Shown: in pieces, positions 22,101 to 34,196 of the stretch | Position numbering within the stretch: position 1 is the stretch's first letter | Layout of the letters: every line of letters starts with the position of its first letter | DNA from: Chlorops oryzae | Lineage: Eukaryota; Arthropoda; Insecta; Diptera; Chloropidae | Assembly (NCBI GenBank): GCA_020466095.1 | Contig: CM035807.1 | Coordinates: forward strand, 19,755,985-19,819,984 | DNA: 64,000 nt | Direction of reading: 5' to 3' | Translations under genes and position numbers: made by a program | The notes under the pieces: model-generated | What the model was told of the DNA's origin: nothing | Databases searched by the model: none | The model's input: the letters and a program-made list of their open reading frames with translations, nothing else

Positions 22101-22706
22101 CTTTGACAATGCAATTGAACATCGTGATGCAATTTTCAATGGGCTTTTGTGTGCGAATCGTGAAGGTCATATAAGAAAATTGGTTGAGACTGCACTAAAT
22201 AACAGAACTTCGGTATCCCTTAAGAGACGTACTGCATTGCTTAGTAGTGCTTATAGAAGCGGACCCGTTGGACGAGTTATTTGCATGGAGGCTATGAAAA
22301 AACATTGGAAGGAATATAATAAAATCGTTGAGGTGATACCAAATACTCTAACTCCAGTTGAACATTTTGTAGATGCTGTGAGTGAAGATATTTTTGATGA
22401 GAATGAGATTAATGAGGTAAAACCATTTGAGATCAATTTGTTCTTCCATCTTACATAATTATTATTTTTGAACAGATACTCAAGCTTGTTGATGAGTTAA
22501 GAAAGGCTAAATGCCGCCTGTACGGTTTTGTGGGAATTATCAAATCAAAACAAGCTGAAAACCAAAAATTACTTCAAGATAACGGTGATGAATTTATGAA
22601 TTGGTTTTTAAAAACTCAACCCGAATATCAAATTAATAGTATGGCTCCAGTACATATCGCACCTGCTTGTTTATGCATTATCACCCTTATTGTTATATCG
22701 ATTTAG
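19126..22706 (+). CDS. M1 zinc aminopeptidase C, apparently intact, GPI-type C-terminus
   Basis: Six exons: 19126-19706, 19760-19947, 19981-20453, 20867-21102, 21183-22416 and 22476-22706, giving 980 residues. A signal peptide ([19 protein letters not shown]) is present. The active site is fully canonical: GAMENWG (20235-20249), HELVH (20343-20357), distal Glu in LKEGFA, Tyr in ISYTKAA. The C-terminal segment [13 protein letters not shown] is a typical GPI signal. Exons 2-3 and about 21360-22060 of exon 5 are nearly identical to B, while the second half of exon 1, exon 4, the start of exon 5 and everything after about 22060 diverge, marking it as a conversion mosaic. The exon 2-3 intron is 33 bp. 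Confidence 0.88.
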
Positions 22707-22746
22707 TTCGGGAGGCAATTCGAGAAAACGAAAAACTTAGATTTCA

Positions 22747-22752
22747 AATAAA
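22747..22752 (+). terminator. poly(A) signal AATAAA downstream of gene C
   Basis: AATAAA lies 41 bases after the gene C stop codon. Confidence 0.5.
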
Positions 22753-23084
22753 AATTACGGATTAAATTTAATAAGATGTTATAAGTTGTAAGATAAAAAT
22801 CCTTTGATATTGGAATCTGCTTGAATAATACAAATATACCTACGGAATAATACCTACCTATTAATACATTCTCATGATTGTGACCGTGATGAGTGGTTCG
22901 CGAAAAGAAAAAAAATTTCGAGATGCCCAAATTTGGTATCGAAAATCTACAAAAAAAAAAAAAAAAAAAAAATCGGACTGAAGCAGGTATGAGGAATACG
23001 AAAAAAAATCTAATCAATCAAGTATTTGGACGATTTTAGGTGTGCGACGATTTTGGCGATGAGCTCAATCGTCTTTGTTAACTG

Positions 23085-23262
23085 GATTTTTCTAAGACTT
23101 TTGACTCGATTGACCGCAATTTACTGCTATTTGTGCTTAGATCGTTATATGGCATTAGTTGTCAAGCAGCGGCTCTAATAGAAAGCTACTTAAGTAACAG
23201 AAGTCAGAGGGTGAAAGTAAACTGCAACTTTTCTTGTTCTTCGGTCGATAGTGGAGTGTAGG
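23085..23262 (+). mobile_element. LINE reverse-transcriptase fragment
   Basis: The frame DFSKTFDSIDRNLLLFVLRS, followed by YGISCQAAALIESYLSNRSQ, is the palm region A-motif neighbourhood of non-LTR retrotransposon reverse transcriptases (DFSKAFDSIDH...). It runs into a TAG where VPQGS would be expected. Only this about 180-bp piece is left, inserted between C and D. Confidence 0.85.
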
Positions 23263-24480
23263 TTCTAGAGACTCTACCTTTGTTGTGTTCACTTTAACCC
23301 TTGTCTACAATTCTAAAGCTCTACTTGGGGCTACCGTCGACATCCCTCAATAAGGGCTCTACCATGTGGTTTTCTGGCGAGGCGGCCCTGACTTATTCAG
23401 GCTGGCCTTGGGTAATTGTATCATTGCCTATAATGATGGCAAAAGGGTTTTTTTTTACTCCAATTTTCCCTTACAGTTTATATAAGTAATCAAGATACTA
23501 AACTCTTAAAATGAAGTGTATACTCGATATGTACCTAAAAAAAAAATAATATTAATATACATATAAATAAAGATGGAAAGGAGAGCTTTTACAGCCAATA
23601 TCCCTATTTTGTATGAGTAAGAGAAAAGTCTTAGTTTATTAGGCTTAAAAGAAACTGAATGAAATGTATGGAATAATAAACGAATAAAAAAAAAAAATAA
23701 TAATTGCCTATATATTTTATGCTCACCCTTTTTAGCGAAAGGGGCCCAAAAAAGAAGACATTATTCTATTCTCCCGAAGGCCACCTTTTTGAAATTATTT
23801 TTTAAGTGAGCCTTACCTACAAAAATTGGTGTGAAAATAATGTTCGTACACGTTCTCTTTCTATTATAATTAGAACTCGAAGAAAATGAACTAAAAATGA
23901 AAAATGATGGAAATTGCGTTAAAACCAATCAAAGAAAATTCTGCTTAAGTCTCCAAACTCATCCATCCGAAGAATGTATTTAATGTCTTCATTTTATGCT
24001 TTTAAACTCATTTTTAAAAATATTTTCTTTTTGCCCCCCTCATACCCCCTTTTTTATATATTCAATGCAATTAAAAATTCAATGCAAAAAAAATTTCAAT
24101 AAAAAGGCAAAAAAAAAAACCTATTATTTGATAAACTTTTGGGCATAAGGCAACGATTCTAAGGACTTTCCAGATGCATTATTTTGGACCCTTTAAGGCA
24201 GTTTTTTCATCCTTTTTAATGCATTTTATTTTGTTTTTTTTTTTAGGGTATTTTTTCCGAACTCTAATTATAATCCATAAACTAATAATAAAAAATCTGA
24301 CATTGATTTGAGTTTTTTATCATACACAAATTTCTTACTATAAATTTAATTTTTGAATTAAAAAACAAAAAAAAAAAAAAACTTTTAGGATCTTCCTCCT
24401 TTCGTATGATCAGTCCAAATCTAAAGTCACATGCTTGCGTTCAAACAAGTTAGAGGGACGAATTGAAGGGAAAACTCGTA
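23263..24480. other. Intergenic, homopolymer-rich, no gene seen
   Basis: AT-rich DNA with many A and T runs. No gene, shared repeat or clear promoter motif was recognised before the start of gene D. Confidence 0.4.
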
Positions 24481-27400
24481 ATGTGGCGCCTATATCTGCT
24501 ATTATGCAGTGTGTTTATAACGCATATGAACTGTGTACTCGCCGAACCTTATTATGACGTTATTGCGTACAGCAAAGATCGACTTGCGCGAGAATCTGCT
24601 TCAAGTTTTCAAATAATGAAACCGAAACCATCAAGGCCAGCGAGAAATTATCGGCTTCCAAAAAATTGTTTACCTATTCACTATGAAATCGAATGGAAAA
24701 CGACTGCTACGGAATTCTTCGGACACGTTGCCATTAACATTCATATGCTTGAGAAGACAGATCGTATCGTCTTGCATGTACGCGATCTAAATATTCTTGG
24801 GTCTACGATTCAAATGCTAGACCAAAATACAACCTACGAAATGCGGAATTCCAACGAACCTGTGCAAGAGTTTCTGACTTTGAGGCCTGAAAATAAAGGC
24901 GTTTCTTTCAACGCCGAGGAAATTTGGAATCTCCAAATTCAATTTAGCGGCAATTTTAGTACAAACCGTACTGGGATTTATACTTCAAAGTATAAAGACA
25001 CAAAACTTGATCGGTAAGCGTGTTAATAATATATGAAAATTATTTTACAATCGATAGCCTGAAATTTGTGTAAGTACCTTAGGATTATCACGGCAACGAA
25101 ATTTGAAAGCACCAACGCCCGTTCGGCATTTCCCTGCTTTGATGAACCAGCGAAGCGTGCTACATTTGGAATAACCATAAATCACGATGAATCCTATTAC
25201 GCCCTGTCCAATATGCCTGTGGATACAGCAGAAAGCTCGCAAGTGTCTCGATATGAATTTGCAAAAAAATCAATTCTTCGTAATTATGCTTTTCTCTGCT
25301 ATTTTCTTTTTTAGACCCGGTAGAACCGTTTTCCAAAAAACTCCCAACATGTCGACGTATCTCGTCGGGATTTATCATTTGCAATTTTAATATCACAAAA
25401 ATAGGATTATACTCTTTATCTATTGGAATTGGATCGCAGCCTGGTACCGAAGGCAGTCGCAATTGGGCTTTAATAACCAGCATGCGTTTGTTGGATCGAC
25501 ACAATCAATATTTCATGGTCAATTATATGTTACCGAAAATCGATCAATTGGCAATACCTGGCTTAGTAGAAAGCGCTGTGGATAACTGGGGTCTTTGTAC
25601 ATATTCTGAAGATTTTCTCCTATTCAACGAGAAAATGGATTCTGTATTTACGAAAACATCTATTGCCATAACAATTTCACATCAATTGGCGAATCAATGG
25701 TTTGGTAGTTATGTTACCTTGGATTGGTGGTCATATTTGTGGCTCAAAACAGGGCTCGCTACTCTTTACGGATATGATGCAATTGACGAAGTAAGTCCTT
25801 TTAATTGAAAATAACATAACAATTCACATTTTTCATGATAGCATAACATAAAACAAGTAAGGGTGTTATAGTCAGGCGAGCCTGACAATAGAATACCCGA
25901 CACAGACACACCTGTTCAAATAGTTTTTCATATCAAGAGTTATTTAAGGCCATAAAGGGCCCCATATACCGACTTTTGTTAAATTTCTTTATGAAACCCG
26001 CCCCTTTGCCACGCCCACTTTTCCAATTTTCGCTTAATTATAATCTTAAATATACGCTCAAGTTCTAAGTTTCATTGAAATATTTCGAAAAAGTCCGATT
26101 TTGAGGCAGTTTTGGGATTTTTGTGACAGACCCTAGTACTGGAGGTACCCTTAATAATGAACCGACCAAGGAAATTTTTTGGGGAGGATTTTTATGGCTT
26201 CAAAGGAAGCATAACTACCAAATTTCGTTCAAGTCCCATTTGAATTTCGGGTGTAGGAGGCAATTTAAAAAAAAACGCCCTTCTGCCACGCCCACTTTTA
26301 AAATTTTTGGAAATCGTATTACTTGCCTTGAAACATGTTCAAATATCAAATTTCATCAAAATATGTTGAAAAACTTCGATTTTAGAGCAGTTTTTGTGAT
26401 TTTCGTAACAGACCCTAGTACTGGAGGTACCCCTAAAAATGGTCCGATCGGGTCCACTCTCGAACTTGTTCTTACCCATGTCCCCGTGAGCACACATACC
26501 AAATTTTGTCGAGATAGCTCAACTCCTTCGATAAGATAACTGTATACAGACAGACAGACAGACGGACATGCCTAAATCGAATCTCCTGGTGACGCTGATA
26601 ATTTCTATATATTATATATGTATTTTGTATAGTCTATCTCGACTGGTTCTGGGTGTTACACACAACCACACAAACGCAATATACCCTCGACACAGAGTGT
26701 GTCGGGTATAATAACAGCAACATAGCTGTTTCTAGTCTTCAACTGGTTGAAATGTATCAACATTAATCTTACAGTTTCTAGCGTCAATGGTAGATTTCGT
26801 AGGAAAAGATAATGTTAATTGGTAAAAGGCAGAGGTAAAATGTATGCGTTCACGCGTTTATTTTGACTTTAGAAAAGTACACATGCGTTATTCGAATTAA
26901 ATTTTTTTTTTTTTAAATCATAACATATGTATATTTCAGGTTTTTAATGATTGGGATATTTACCAATATTTCCACGTTCATGCATATCAAGCTGCATTGC
27001 TGCAAGACGGTTCAAATTTACTTCCTTCGATGAGCCAAAATGTTGAACGCCCAGAAGAAATTGAACGTATGTTTGATATTATCTCTTATGGAAAGTCTGG
27101 AGCAGTACTTTCTATGTGGCGGCACGCGTTGACCGATACAGTTTTCCGCCAAGGAATTCAAATTTATTTAGAAGAATAGTAAGTTTTTATTGAATTTTAG
27201 TCAAGCTATAAATTATTAATTATTAATTTTATTCAATTTCGACTCCTGGGAATATCAGTCAATTGAAAGCAGCAAGCGAAAGTAATTTCTGTGAGGCGAT
27301 TCAAAAAGCGATTATTTTGGAAAAATATAGAATTCCAAAAGATTTTCCATCAATGATGTTCAGTTGGACGACAACGCCGTCATATCCGTTGTTGACTGTA

Positions 27401-28782
27401 AAACGGAATTACGACGATAATTCCTTTATGGTCTATCAGAAAGCTTTTTCAAATAATGGATCCTCGAACGATTACCTTAAATGGTTTATTCCTTTGAATT
27501 TCGCAACGAAATCGAATTTTGATTTTCGAAGTGCAAGAGCTACACATTTTATGTTAGACAAAATGAAGTCATATGTCCCCGATGTTAAGGTCAATAAGCA
27601 TGAATGGCTTCTACTCAATAAGCAATCGACTGGATATTATCGAATCAATTATGATCAAAGGAATTGGTATCTTTTAGCTGCTGGCCTCAAAGAAGAAACT
27701 TATAAATTCCATCCACGTAATCGTGCTCAGCTTATTGATGATTCCTACCAATTAAGCATTTCGCATGAATTGAATAACAAAGTTTTTTTAGAGATCCTTT
27801 CTTATCTACCCAACGAAAGTGAATATGCTCCATGGGAGACAGCGCGGGCAATTCTGACGAAAATGAATTTAGTTATGCTTGGCAATAAACAATATAAAGT
27901 CTTTCGAAATTTCGTTGCCGGACTAGTGCTTAAAGTTTTCAAAGAACTTGGATTCTACGAAATTCCTGGGGAAAAGCATTTTCAAAAATTCACGCGAGCA
28001 TGTGTGATCGAGTTGGCCTGTATGATTGATCTTGATGGATGTTTGAAGCAAAGCAGCAGAATGGTGTATAGCTATTTGGAAGGCGATATTGAGAATATCG
28101 ATCCCAATTTACAGAAGGTCATTTATTGTAATGGACTAAAGACGGCGACCGATTATTTATTTGACGCTTACGTAAGAATTCTAATGACAACGAACGATCA
28201 GAATGAACGTAAGAATCTTATTGGCTCTCTGGGCTGTTCACAAAACGTAGAACATTGGAATCAATTATTGGGAAGCACAATCATCGATAAAGCTGGAATT
28301 TTAACTGAAGATGAATGTAGTGCCTTGTTAGCTCCAATTTATTCTCTAAGCGATGCTGGTCTAAGAACTACCATAACTTTCATTGCGAAATCTATCCAAA
28401 GTTTTTCGAAGCCATGTCGTGATGCTATGTTGAAAATAATTCCTGACATAGCCAATTATATCGTTAATAAGGAACAAAGCAATCTGGTATTCCTTCGCAC
28501 AATTATTTGGAAAATTTTCAATATTTTGTTTTAAAAAAAATTTTTATATGCTTTCAGTTTGCCATTCTTATAACTGAGGTATTCCGAACGAAAGCAGTTC
28601 CATTCGATTTAATACAAGACAGTTTAAAAACCACAGAAGAAAATATTCGACGCTCAATGAACGTTGAGTCAATCGTTGATAACATGGAGGAGGATAAACC
28701 GGTAGATGAAAAAGACTCCAAAACCATAATGCATGTTCCATCAATTAGCTTGCTATTCACCATGTTCGTAATAAGCCATTGA
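24481..28782 (+). CDS. M1 aminopeptidase-like protein D with destroyed zinc site (pseudoenzyme or decaying gene)
   Basis: Exons: 24481-25013, 25083-25279 (or -25244), 25315-25790, 26940-27178, 27259-28486 and 28558-28782. ATG 24481 begins a signal peptide ([19 protein letters not shown]). FPCFDEP is kept in exon 2, but GAMEN is SAVDN (25571-25585), HEXXH is HQLAN (25680-25694) and the distal Glu is Thr (LKTGLA). Two zinc ligands and the catalytic Glu are therefore gone, although the Tyr of [10 protein letters not shown] remains. Using donor CTTC|GTAATT at 25280 the gene stays open for 965 codons, but about 20 codons after the acceptor are then out of the ancestral frame; with the donor at 25245 the ancestral frame is restored but hits TAA after an apparent extra G near 25370. 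The long exon 5 is cleanly open. The C-terminus ([13 protein letters not shown]) is weakly GPI-like. Confidence 0.7.
25851..26712 (+). repeat. Dispersed GGGTATAA-type repeat, longest copy, inside the third intron of D
   Basis: It begins 'aaacaagtaagggtgttata' and ends 'gtgtgtcgggtataataaca'. It contains two tandem-like internal segments with 'cgcccactttt' and 'acagaccctagtactggagg', and a 'cagacagacagacgga' tract. It is the same family and orientation as 8528-9217, and accounts for most of the intron 25791-26939. Confidence 0.85.
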
Positions 28783-30711
28783 CCACGCGGCAGGAGTTTC
28801 ACCAAGCACTGACGATAATTTGCCGCTGATTATTATTTAATGTTTGATTTTTCTTTTAATTTTAAAAGTTTCTTGAATATTGATTCTGTAATGAATTTCG
28901 AACGATTTCGAAACAGATTCGCCGTAAAAAATTTACAGTGAATCTTCAAATGATATTCACATCGAATCATTTGCTTCCATAAAACGTGTAGAAGAAACGG
29001 TCACAGAGTGTATTTTTGATCAATACTAAAAAGGAGAAAAAATGGCATATCTAATTGGAGGCAAAAATCGAATCAGTTCATACAGAAAAATATGTTAAAA
29101 TCACAATTCGGCCAGGATCTGAGGATTGTCTGCGAAAATTCTCAGGACCAAAAACTATACGTACAGATTAATTTTGACATCGATTTGATTTTCGCACTGG
29201 TGAACTTGGCCCTTTTCAAAGATCAGGTCATTCTGGTTTACTCACTGAAATAAGTAGTATACAGATTCAGGAGCCTTATTCTTTAGCTCGACTATAACAA
29301 AACTTTACTCGGATTCGAACGTTTCATACTATCTTGTTCGATTGTCGGATGTCCTTTATACGTTATTGTTATTCGTTCGACTTGGATTTCGTGTTCAAGT
29401 AGAATGGCTTTTCGAGTCACGTCCTTTACAAACGAAAATTTATAGGTTATTGACACAATTGTTAAGACGAAAGAAAGAAGAATATCAAACAATGTGGTCT
29501 CTATGAACTGAAAAAGATGGCAATCTTAAACAACCAGATTCGAGCAGGAATTCCGACCATTTCTAAGCAGTAATCGTCACATTCTTAATTTTAGAACAGA
29601 ATACGCTTAGAATAATTGACTGATCTTAGAATCGAGGATACAGTGGATAGAAGAAAATGGAGAAAAAAATTCAAAACATGCGGACCCCGGTATAAGCCGG
29701 AAGAATAAGAACACGCTAGAAAAATAAGAAGAATACGCTTAGAATAATTCCCATTTTCGCAGAGAAAAATATCTAAGGGATAAATTCCCGCGGAAACATT
29801 CATTTAGAATAGGTGTGAAAATGTGGGAAAATCATAGTTAATTGTATGGTTTTCCCATCCTAGGGTCCACCACGACACAAAAGATTGTTGAGGTAAGTCG
29901 GCATTGAAGGGCAACTTTCTTTAGCCGTGGCCTTTTTGCCGGAAAGCAAGAGTATGACCTAAAACAGAGAAATATTTTTACAGCCTTTGCTAATGAGGAT
30001 CAATTCAATTCGGAGACCCTTCCAGAAGCCGCTTCTCGGGAGAATCTTCCCTTCAGCCACCCTCTGGACACGAATATTCAAGACATGCCAACACACAGAG
30101 CCAGTTACAATCAAAATCTTAGTGAGTTGGACGTGATTCAACATGACTGCATGTGTTCAATATTTTGTTGAATAAATCGCGCATGAATTCCTGAACTTTT
30201 GGAAACCAAGAAATATTTATTGAAGCAGTGAGAAAATAATTCAATCTTACCTATATTTTTACAAATAAAATTTAATGCAATGACATATATTAAACATTTT
30301 CGGCTTTAAAGCCCTTAATCTTTCATTAAAACTGAAGAAAATATCGTGTGTATAGCGATCAGGGCTAGAAACCGAAATAAATAAAGCTCGGTGGTTTCGG
30401 CTCTTAAAATATTTTGGTTTCGATTTGGGGCTCGTTTCGGTCATGCACGGGTTTTCAAAAGTTTTGAAAATAACGGAAAAAATACAAAATATTAATCGAT
30501 TATAAAAATTTCAAGCGTCGCACGGTGGGATTGTACCATATATATTGCGGAAAAAAATAGAACGAGTGATCCTATCATAATAAAAATTGGTTTACTTAGT
30601 TTAATTGAGGTAATAAAGATATAAGCTAAAATTCATAGAAATTGGTATCCCCCAAGACCCCTAGTTATAGTTTTGTGTTATCGTTATTACTAAGCGGTAT
30701 CGTTATAACCT
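28783..30711. other. Intergenic between D and the E/F block, no gene seen
   Basis: About 1.9 kb with only short unconvincing open frames on either strand. 'aagaatacgcttagaataat' recurs at about 29587-29610 and 29727-29750, a small local duplication. No other structure was recognised. Confidence 0.4.
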
Positions 30712-30935
30712 AGCGGCCAAGATGCTGCTTACAGAAGCGACGAACCTCAACACATTTCGTAGGGCGTTGGTGGAAATGCTCATATACGCCCTCAACTACC
30801 AACCTAGTATACTTTTGTTCGAGCGTGGCCGTTTCGTAGAGTGAACGCTTACGACCACCACATAAAGGAAGATATTCGTAGGCACTTTGACTACAATTTC
30901 GTATACTTTTTGTATACGGTAGGCACTGTTGGCCA
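30712..30935 (-). repeat. Dispersed repeat, inverted partner of 43575-43870
   Basis: 'agcggccaagatgctgctta', 'cagaagcgacgaa', 'agtatacttttgttcgagcg' and 'agtgaacgcttacgaccacc' match the reverse complement of 43575-43870 in the same order. No open frame is present. Strand is assigned relative to the other copy. Confidence 0.75.
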
Positions 30936-32660
30936 CTCGGAAGTAATTTCTACTTGAACACATTTAGGATAACGGTTCCGGTGCCGATTACAAGGGCTGA
31001 TAGTGATAAAAAACTTTAGGTACTATAATTAAAATCATGTTTCATAAGAAGAAAAAATTTTTTTTCCTCAGTCATGCTCAGTAATCGTTTGAATGGAGAT
31101 TTGAAAGTATTAAAAAATCCTCTTGTTAGTGTCAGGGAGAATTAAAAATTAGACGTACCTTTTCTTCTGGATACTGCAGGCGTGGGATGAAGATCTGATA
31201 GGTGATGGATTTGCCGGCGGTTGCACGACGCGGTTAGAGCTTTTGATATTAAATATTGAACACAAATTGTTTCTTTCGTGGCGGCTTTATATTAGAAGAG
31301 GAGGAGAAAAAAAAAATAAACTTTGCCTTTGTGGCGATTTCCTTTTTATTTTTTTTATAACTTAGTGCACTATAAACCAGAGCTCGAAAATAACTGTCAA
31401 CCGTTTTCAATCTTCGGTTTCTCTCTTACCATTAGCCATTTTGCAATGAAATAGAAATTTCTCTCGGAGAGGAAAAGCAACAAAACCTTATTTGGCGGTT
31501 TTTAAGTGAGATTTATTTAAAAAATCGAAAAATAAATCTCTTTGCTTCAGATCTACTGAATAGACTTATTTTTGTTATTTTTTTTTTTAGTTTCTTGCCT
31601 TTGGTTATCTCAAGAGAGATATCACAATTAGTCTACAGTAAAGATCTTCGTGATTTTGTTGTTTTAAAATTGTTTTATTGCAGTTATTTATTTTTACTGA
31701 AGCTTAACTATTTAGCTTAAGTAAGAGCAAATTGAAAGTATTTAGAAATATTACTGTATCGTACTTGACTGTTCTAATTGCATATCAATATTCAATAAAT
31801 TAAATCATAAAAAAAAAAAGAAAAATATACAAGTAGTAACACACAGTCAGACAAACACAGCTTCACATTCAAAGCGCACTTTGAAAAAAAAAAAACAAAA
31901 AAAAACAAAAACAGAATCACGCAAAGAACCAAATAAGGAAATGCAGTGCATTTGAATTTAGTAAAATGCAACAACAACCACACAAGGATCGAAATAAACG
32001 AAAATTGTTTACCTGCGCTCGGTGCGTGAGATTCATACATTTTTCGGACTTTGATTCTTCTCCTTTGTTGAGAGAAACCTTTATTGTTATGCGAAAAGGT
32101 TACGCTCACACAGAAACTTTTAAAGTCGCTCTCATTTCGGTTGATTAGTGACAGTTTTTAATTCTCTCACTGGAAAAAAATTATTTTATGAAGTTTCGAG
32201 AAACAGTTGAGAGAAATTTTCGAGCTATGCTATAAACCTTTATAGATTTCTTTTTGTTTTCTTCAATTCACTTTTCTTTGATTTTTTTGCGTTCACTTCA
32301 ATTTGTACGTTTTGGGATGGTTATGATTTGAATTTTTGTTTGTTGATTTGACTTATGACTTTGTTTTTGCGTTAGCGGAAGGGCGAGGCGCGTCCTAGCG
32401 GTTGCGATCAAAGACTGTGCCGTCTTCGCTAGAGGTCGAGCTGTTGAACGAGAGAGATGAGTTTTGTTTTGAATCGGTTTGATTAAGGGCTCGTGTTCAT
32501 AGCGGCTACGGCTACACGGCGAAAAACGGACACCTCTCATTAAAATAAAAACAATCCAATCCAACGTCCAATAGAACTGCTTTTAATGTGCAATTCTGAA
32601 GTCGATTCAAAGCCATTGGAATTGCATAATTCGAATTTAAAATCATAATTTTATCTCTTT
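30936..32660. other. Intergenic, A/T-rich, no gene seen
   Basis: The stretch contains long A-rich and T-rich tracts (for example 31808-31915). Open frames here follow the low-complexity composition. No gene is supported. Confidence 0.4.
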
Positions 32661-33320
32661 TTATACCCAGCGTAAGCAGGGTATATTAGTTTTGTGCGAA
32701 TCTTGTAACACCCAGAACTAAGCTCCGTAGATATAGACACATATATATATATATTCTTGATCAGGATCAAAAACTGAATCGATTTAGACATGTCGTCTGT
32801 CCGTCCGTCTGTCCGTCCGTCCGTGGTCGGATCTCCTCCGAAACGGCTGGACCAACCATGTCGAAATTTGGCACACAGGTATATCGGGATCCGAGTATGA
32901 TCCTAAGTAAAAATGGGAGACATCCGCTCACTGCCACGCCCACAAATGAATTAATGTGTTTTCAGTAAAATGCTTGTAACTTGCGAACCACTCAACACAT
33001 TTCATTGATATTTGGTGTACTGGTAAAATACGAAAAGGGACATATCCTGGAAAAAAATGAACGGCGTTTCCCTCGAGCCACGCCCACAAACAAGCCCACA
33101 AATATGGGTTTATCGTATCTTGTGAAGTCAAAGGCGTAGAAGCTTCAAAATCGCAACATAGGTTGACCAAGGTGAAGGAAAGGTGCAGGAAAAAAATGTA
33201 TGTAGCCCGCCCACTGCCACGCCCACAAATGTAGATTTTTCATAACATAGTGCGCCAATAATTTCGGGACGCTGGGTATTTCAAAGTCGGGCTTGACCGA
33301 CTTTAGCTTTCTTACTTGTT
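32661..33320 (-). repeat. Dispersed fly repeat with (GTCY)n microsatellite, second subfamily
   Basis: Read on the minus strand it starts 'aacaagtaagaaagctaaag' and ends 'gctgggtataaa'. It includes several 'ccacgcccac' segments and, on the plus strand, a GTCT/GTCC tetranucleotide tract at about 32793-32824 preceded by (TA)n. The AACAAGTAAG start and GGGTATAA end match the family at 8528-9217, but the interior differs. A (TA)n core plus (GTCY)n tract is the hallmark reported for mini-me elements of Diptera. Confidence 0.8.
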
Positions 33321-33800
33321 ATTATTGAAATGATGTCTCCCCCTATTTTAAGGGCTTTCAATTATGCGATATGAATTTCGATCTGACACGAATGCGGTAA
33401 GGTTCATAAATTTCTAAATGAACCTATCTAATATAATTTATTATACTATTTACCACAATGTTACACATTATACTCGAAAAAAAAGAATAATAATAATAAT
33501 AATAATAATCCATACTATAAAGGTGTAAACAGTTCTGCATTTTATAAGCGCTTCACAAGTTATAAGCGAACAGTCGAAACGAATTGATAAAGTTCTGTGA
33601 AAAGCAGAAAACGCAAAGAATTCGTTTCCGCTCTCCGGTCTAAATTTACCTATTAAACTTATTCACAATAACGTGTCACATCTCGTTCGTTGTTGGAATT
33701 GCAATATCAAGATTTACAACTGCTCCATAAAAAAATTTATTATTATACCTTATCGCAAATCGTCTGCAGATAAATCAGAGATAATTCGACACGATGGCAT
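33321..33800. other. Intergenic upstream of gene E, with an (AAT)n tract
   Basis: A short (AAT)n microsatellite lies at about 33486-33510. Nothing else is recognised before the promoter of E. Confidence 0.4.
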
Positions 33801-33801
33801 T

Positions 33802-33840
33802 TATAAATAAGACCATAATTTTTACTTCAACAATCAGTTT
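33802..33840 (+). promoter_or_regulatory. Candidate core promoter of gene E (TATA box and initiator)
   Basis: TATAAATA at 33802-33809 is followed 34 bases later by TCAGTT (A at 33836), a good arthropod initiator spacing. A 5'-UTR intron from donor CG|GTAAAA (33904) to acceptor TTTTTATAG (34188) would bring the leader to within a few bases of the ATG at 34197. Confidence 0.5.
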
Positions 33841-34196
33841 AAAAACTCGGACTGGCACTGTTGATCTGTTGCTGCAAAGTTCCGATATTCGCAATATAAA
33901 ACGGTAAAATTTAACGGGCTGTGCGCGCTCCACCAACCCCAAAAAGTAATTTCGCGGTTAATAAAAGTTTCATTGTAACTTTTTAATTAATTATATTTTT
34001 TTCGATTTTCTGTGTGCCACACTAAGCTATGGAAAGTTAATTGTGTCATTAATCAAAATTTTCATATTCATACACATATAAGCCTTGAAGACAGTGTGAA
34101 AATAGTATATAAAAGTTATCCTTATTTTATAAATGACTTTCCGATGACTTTAATTCAAAATTCAATTTATCGAATATTGTTTTTATAGTTTTTACC

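Noticed and set aside
26123..26539. 138-codon open frame in the intron of D
   Set aside because: It falls within the repeat copy at 25851-26712; the homologous copy at 8528 does not keep the frame.
28783..34196. CRISPR arrays, operons or other prokaryote-type features
   Set aside because: None are present anywhere; the window is eukaryotic, with GT-AG introns and AATAAA signals.
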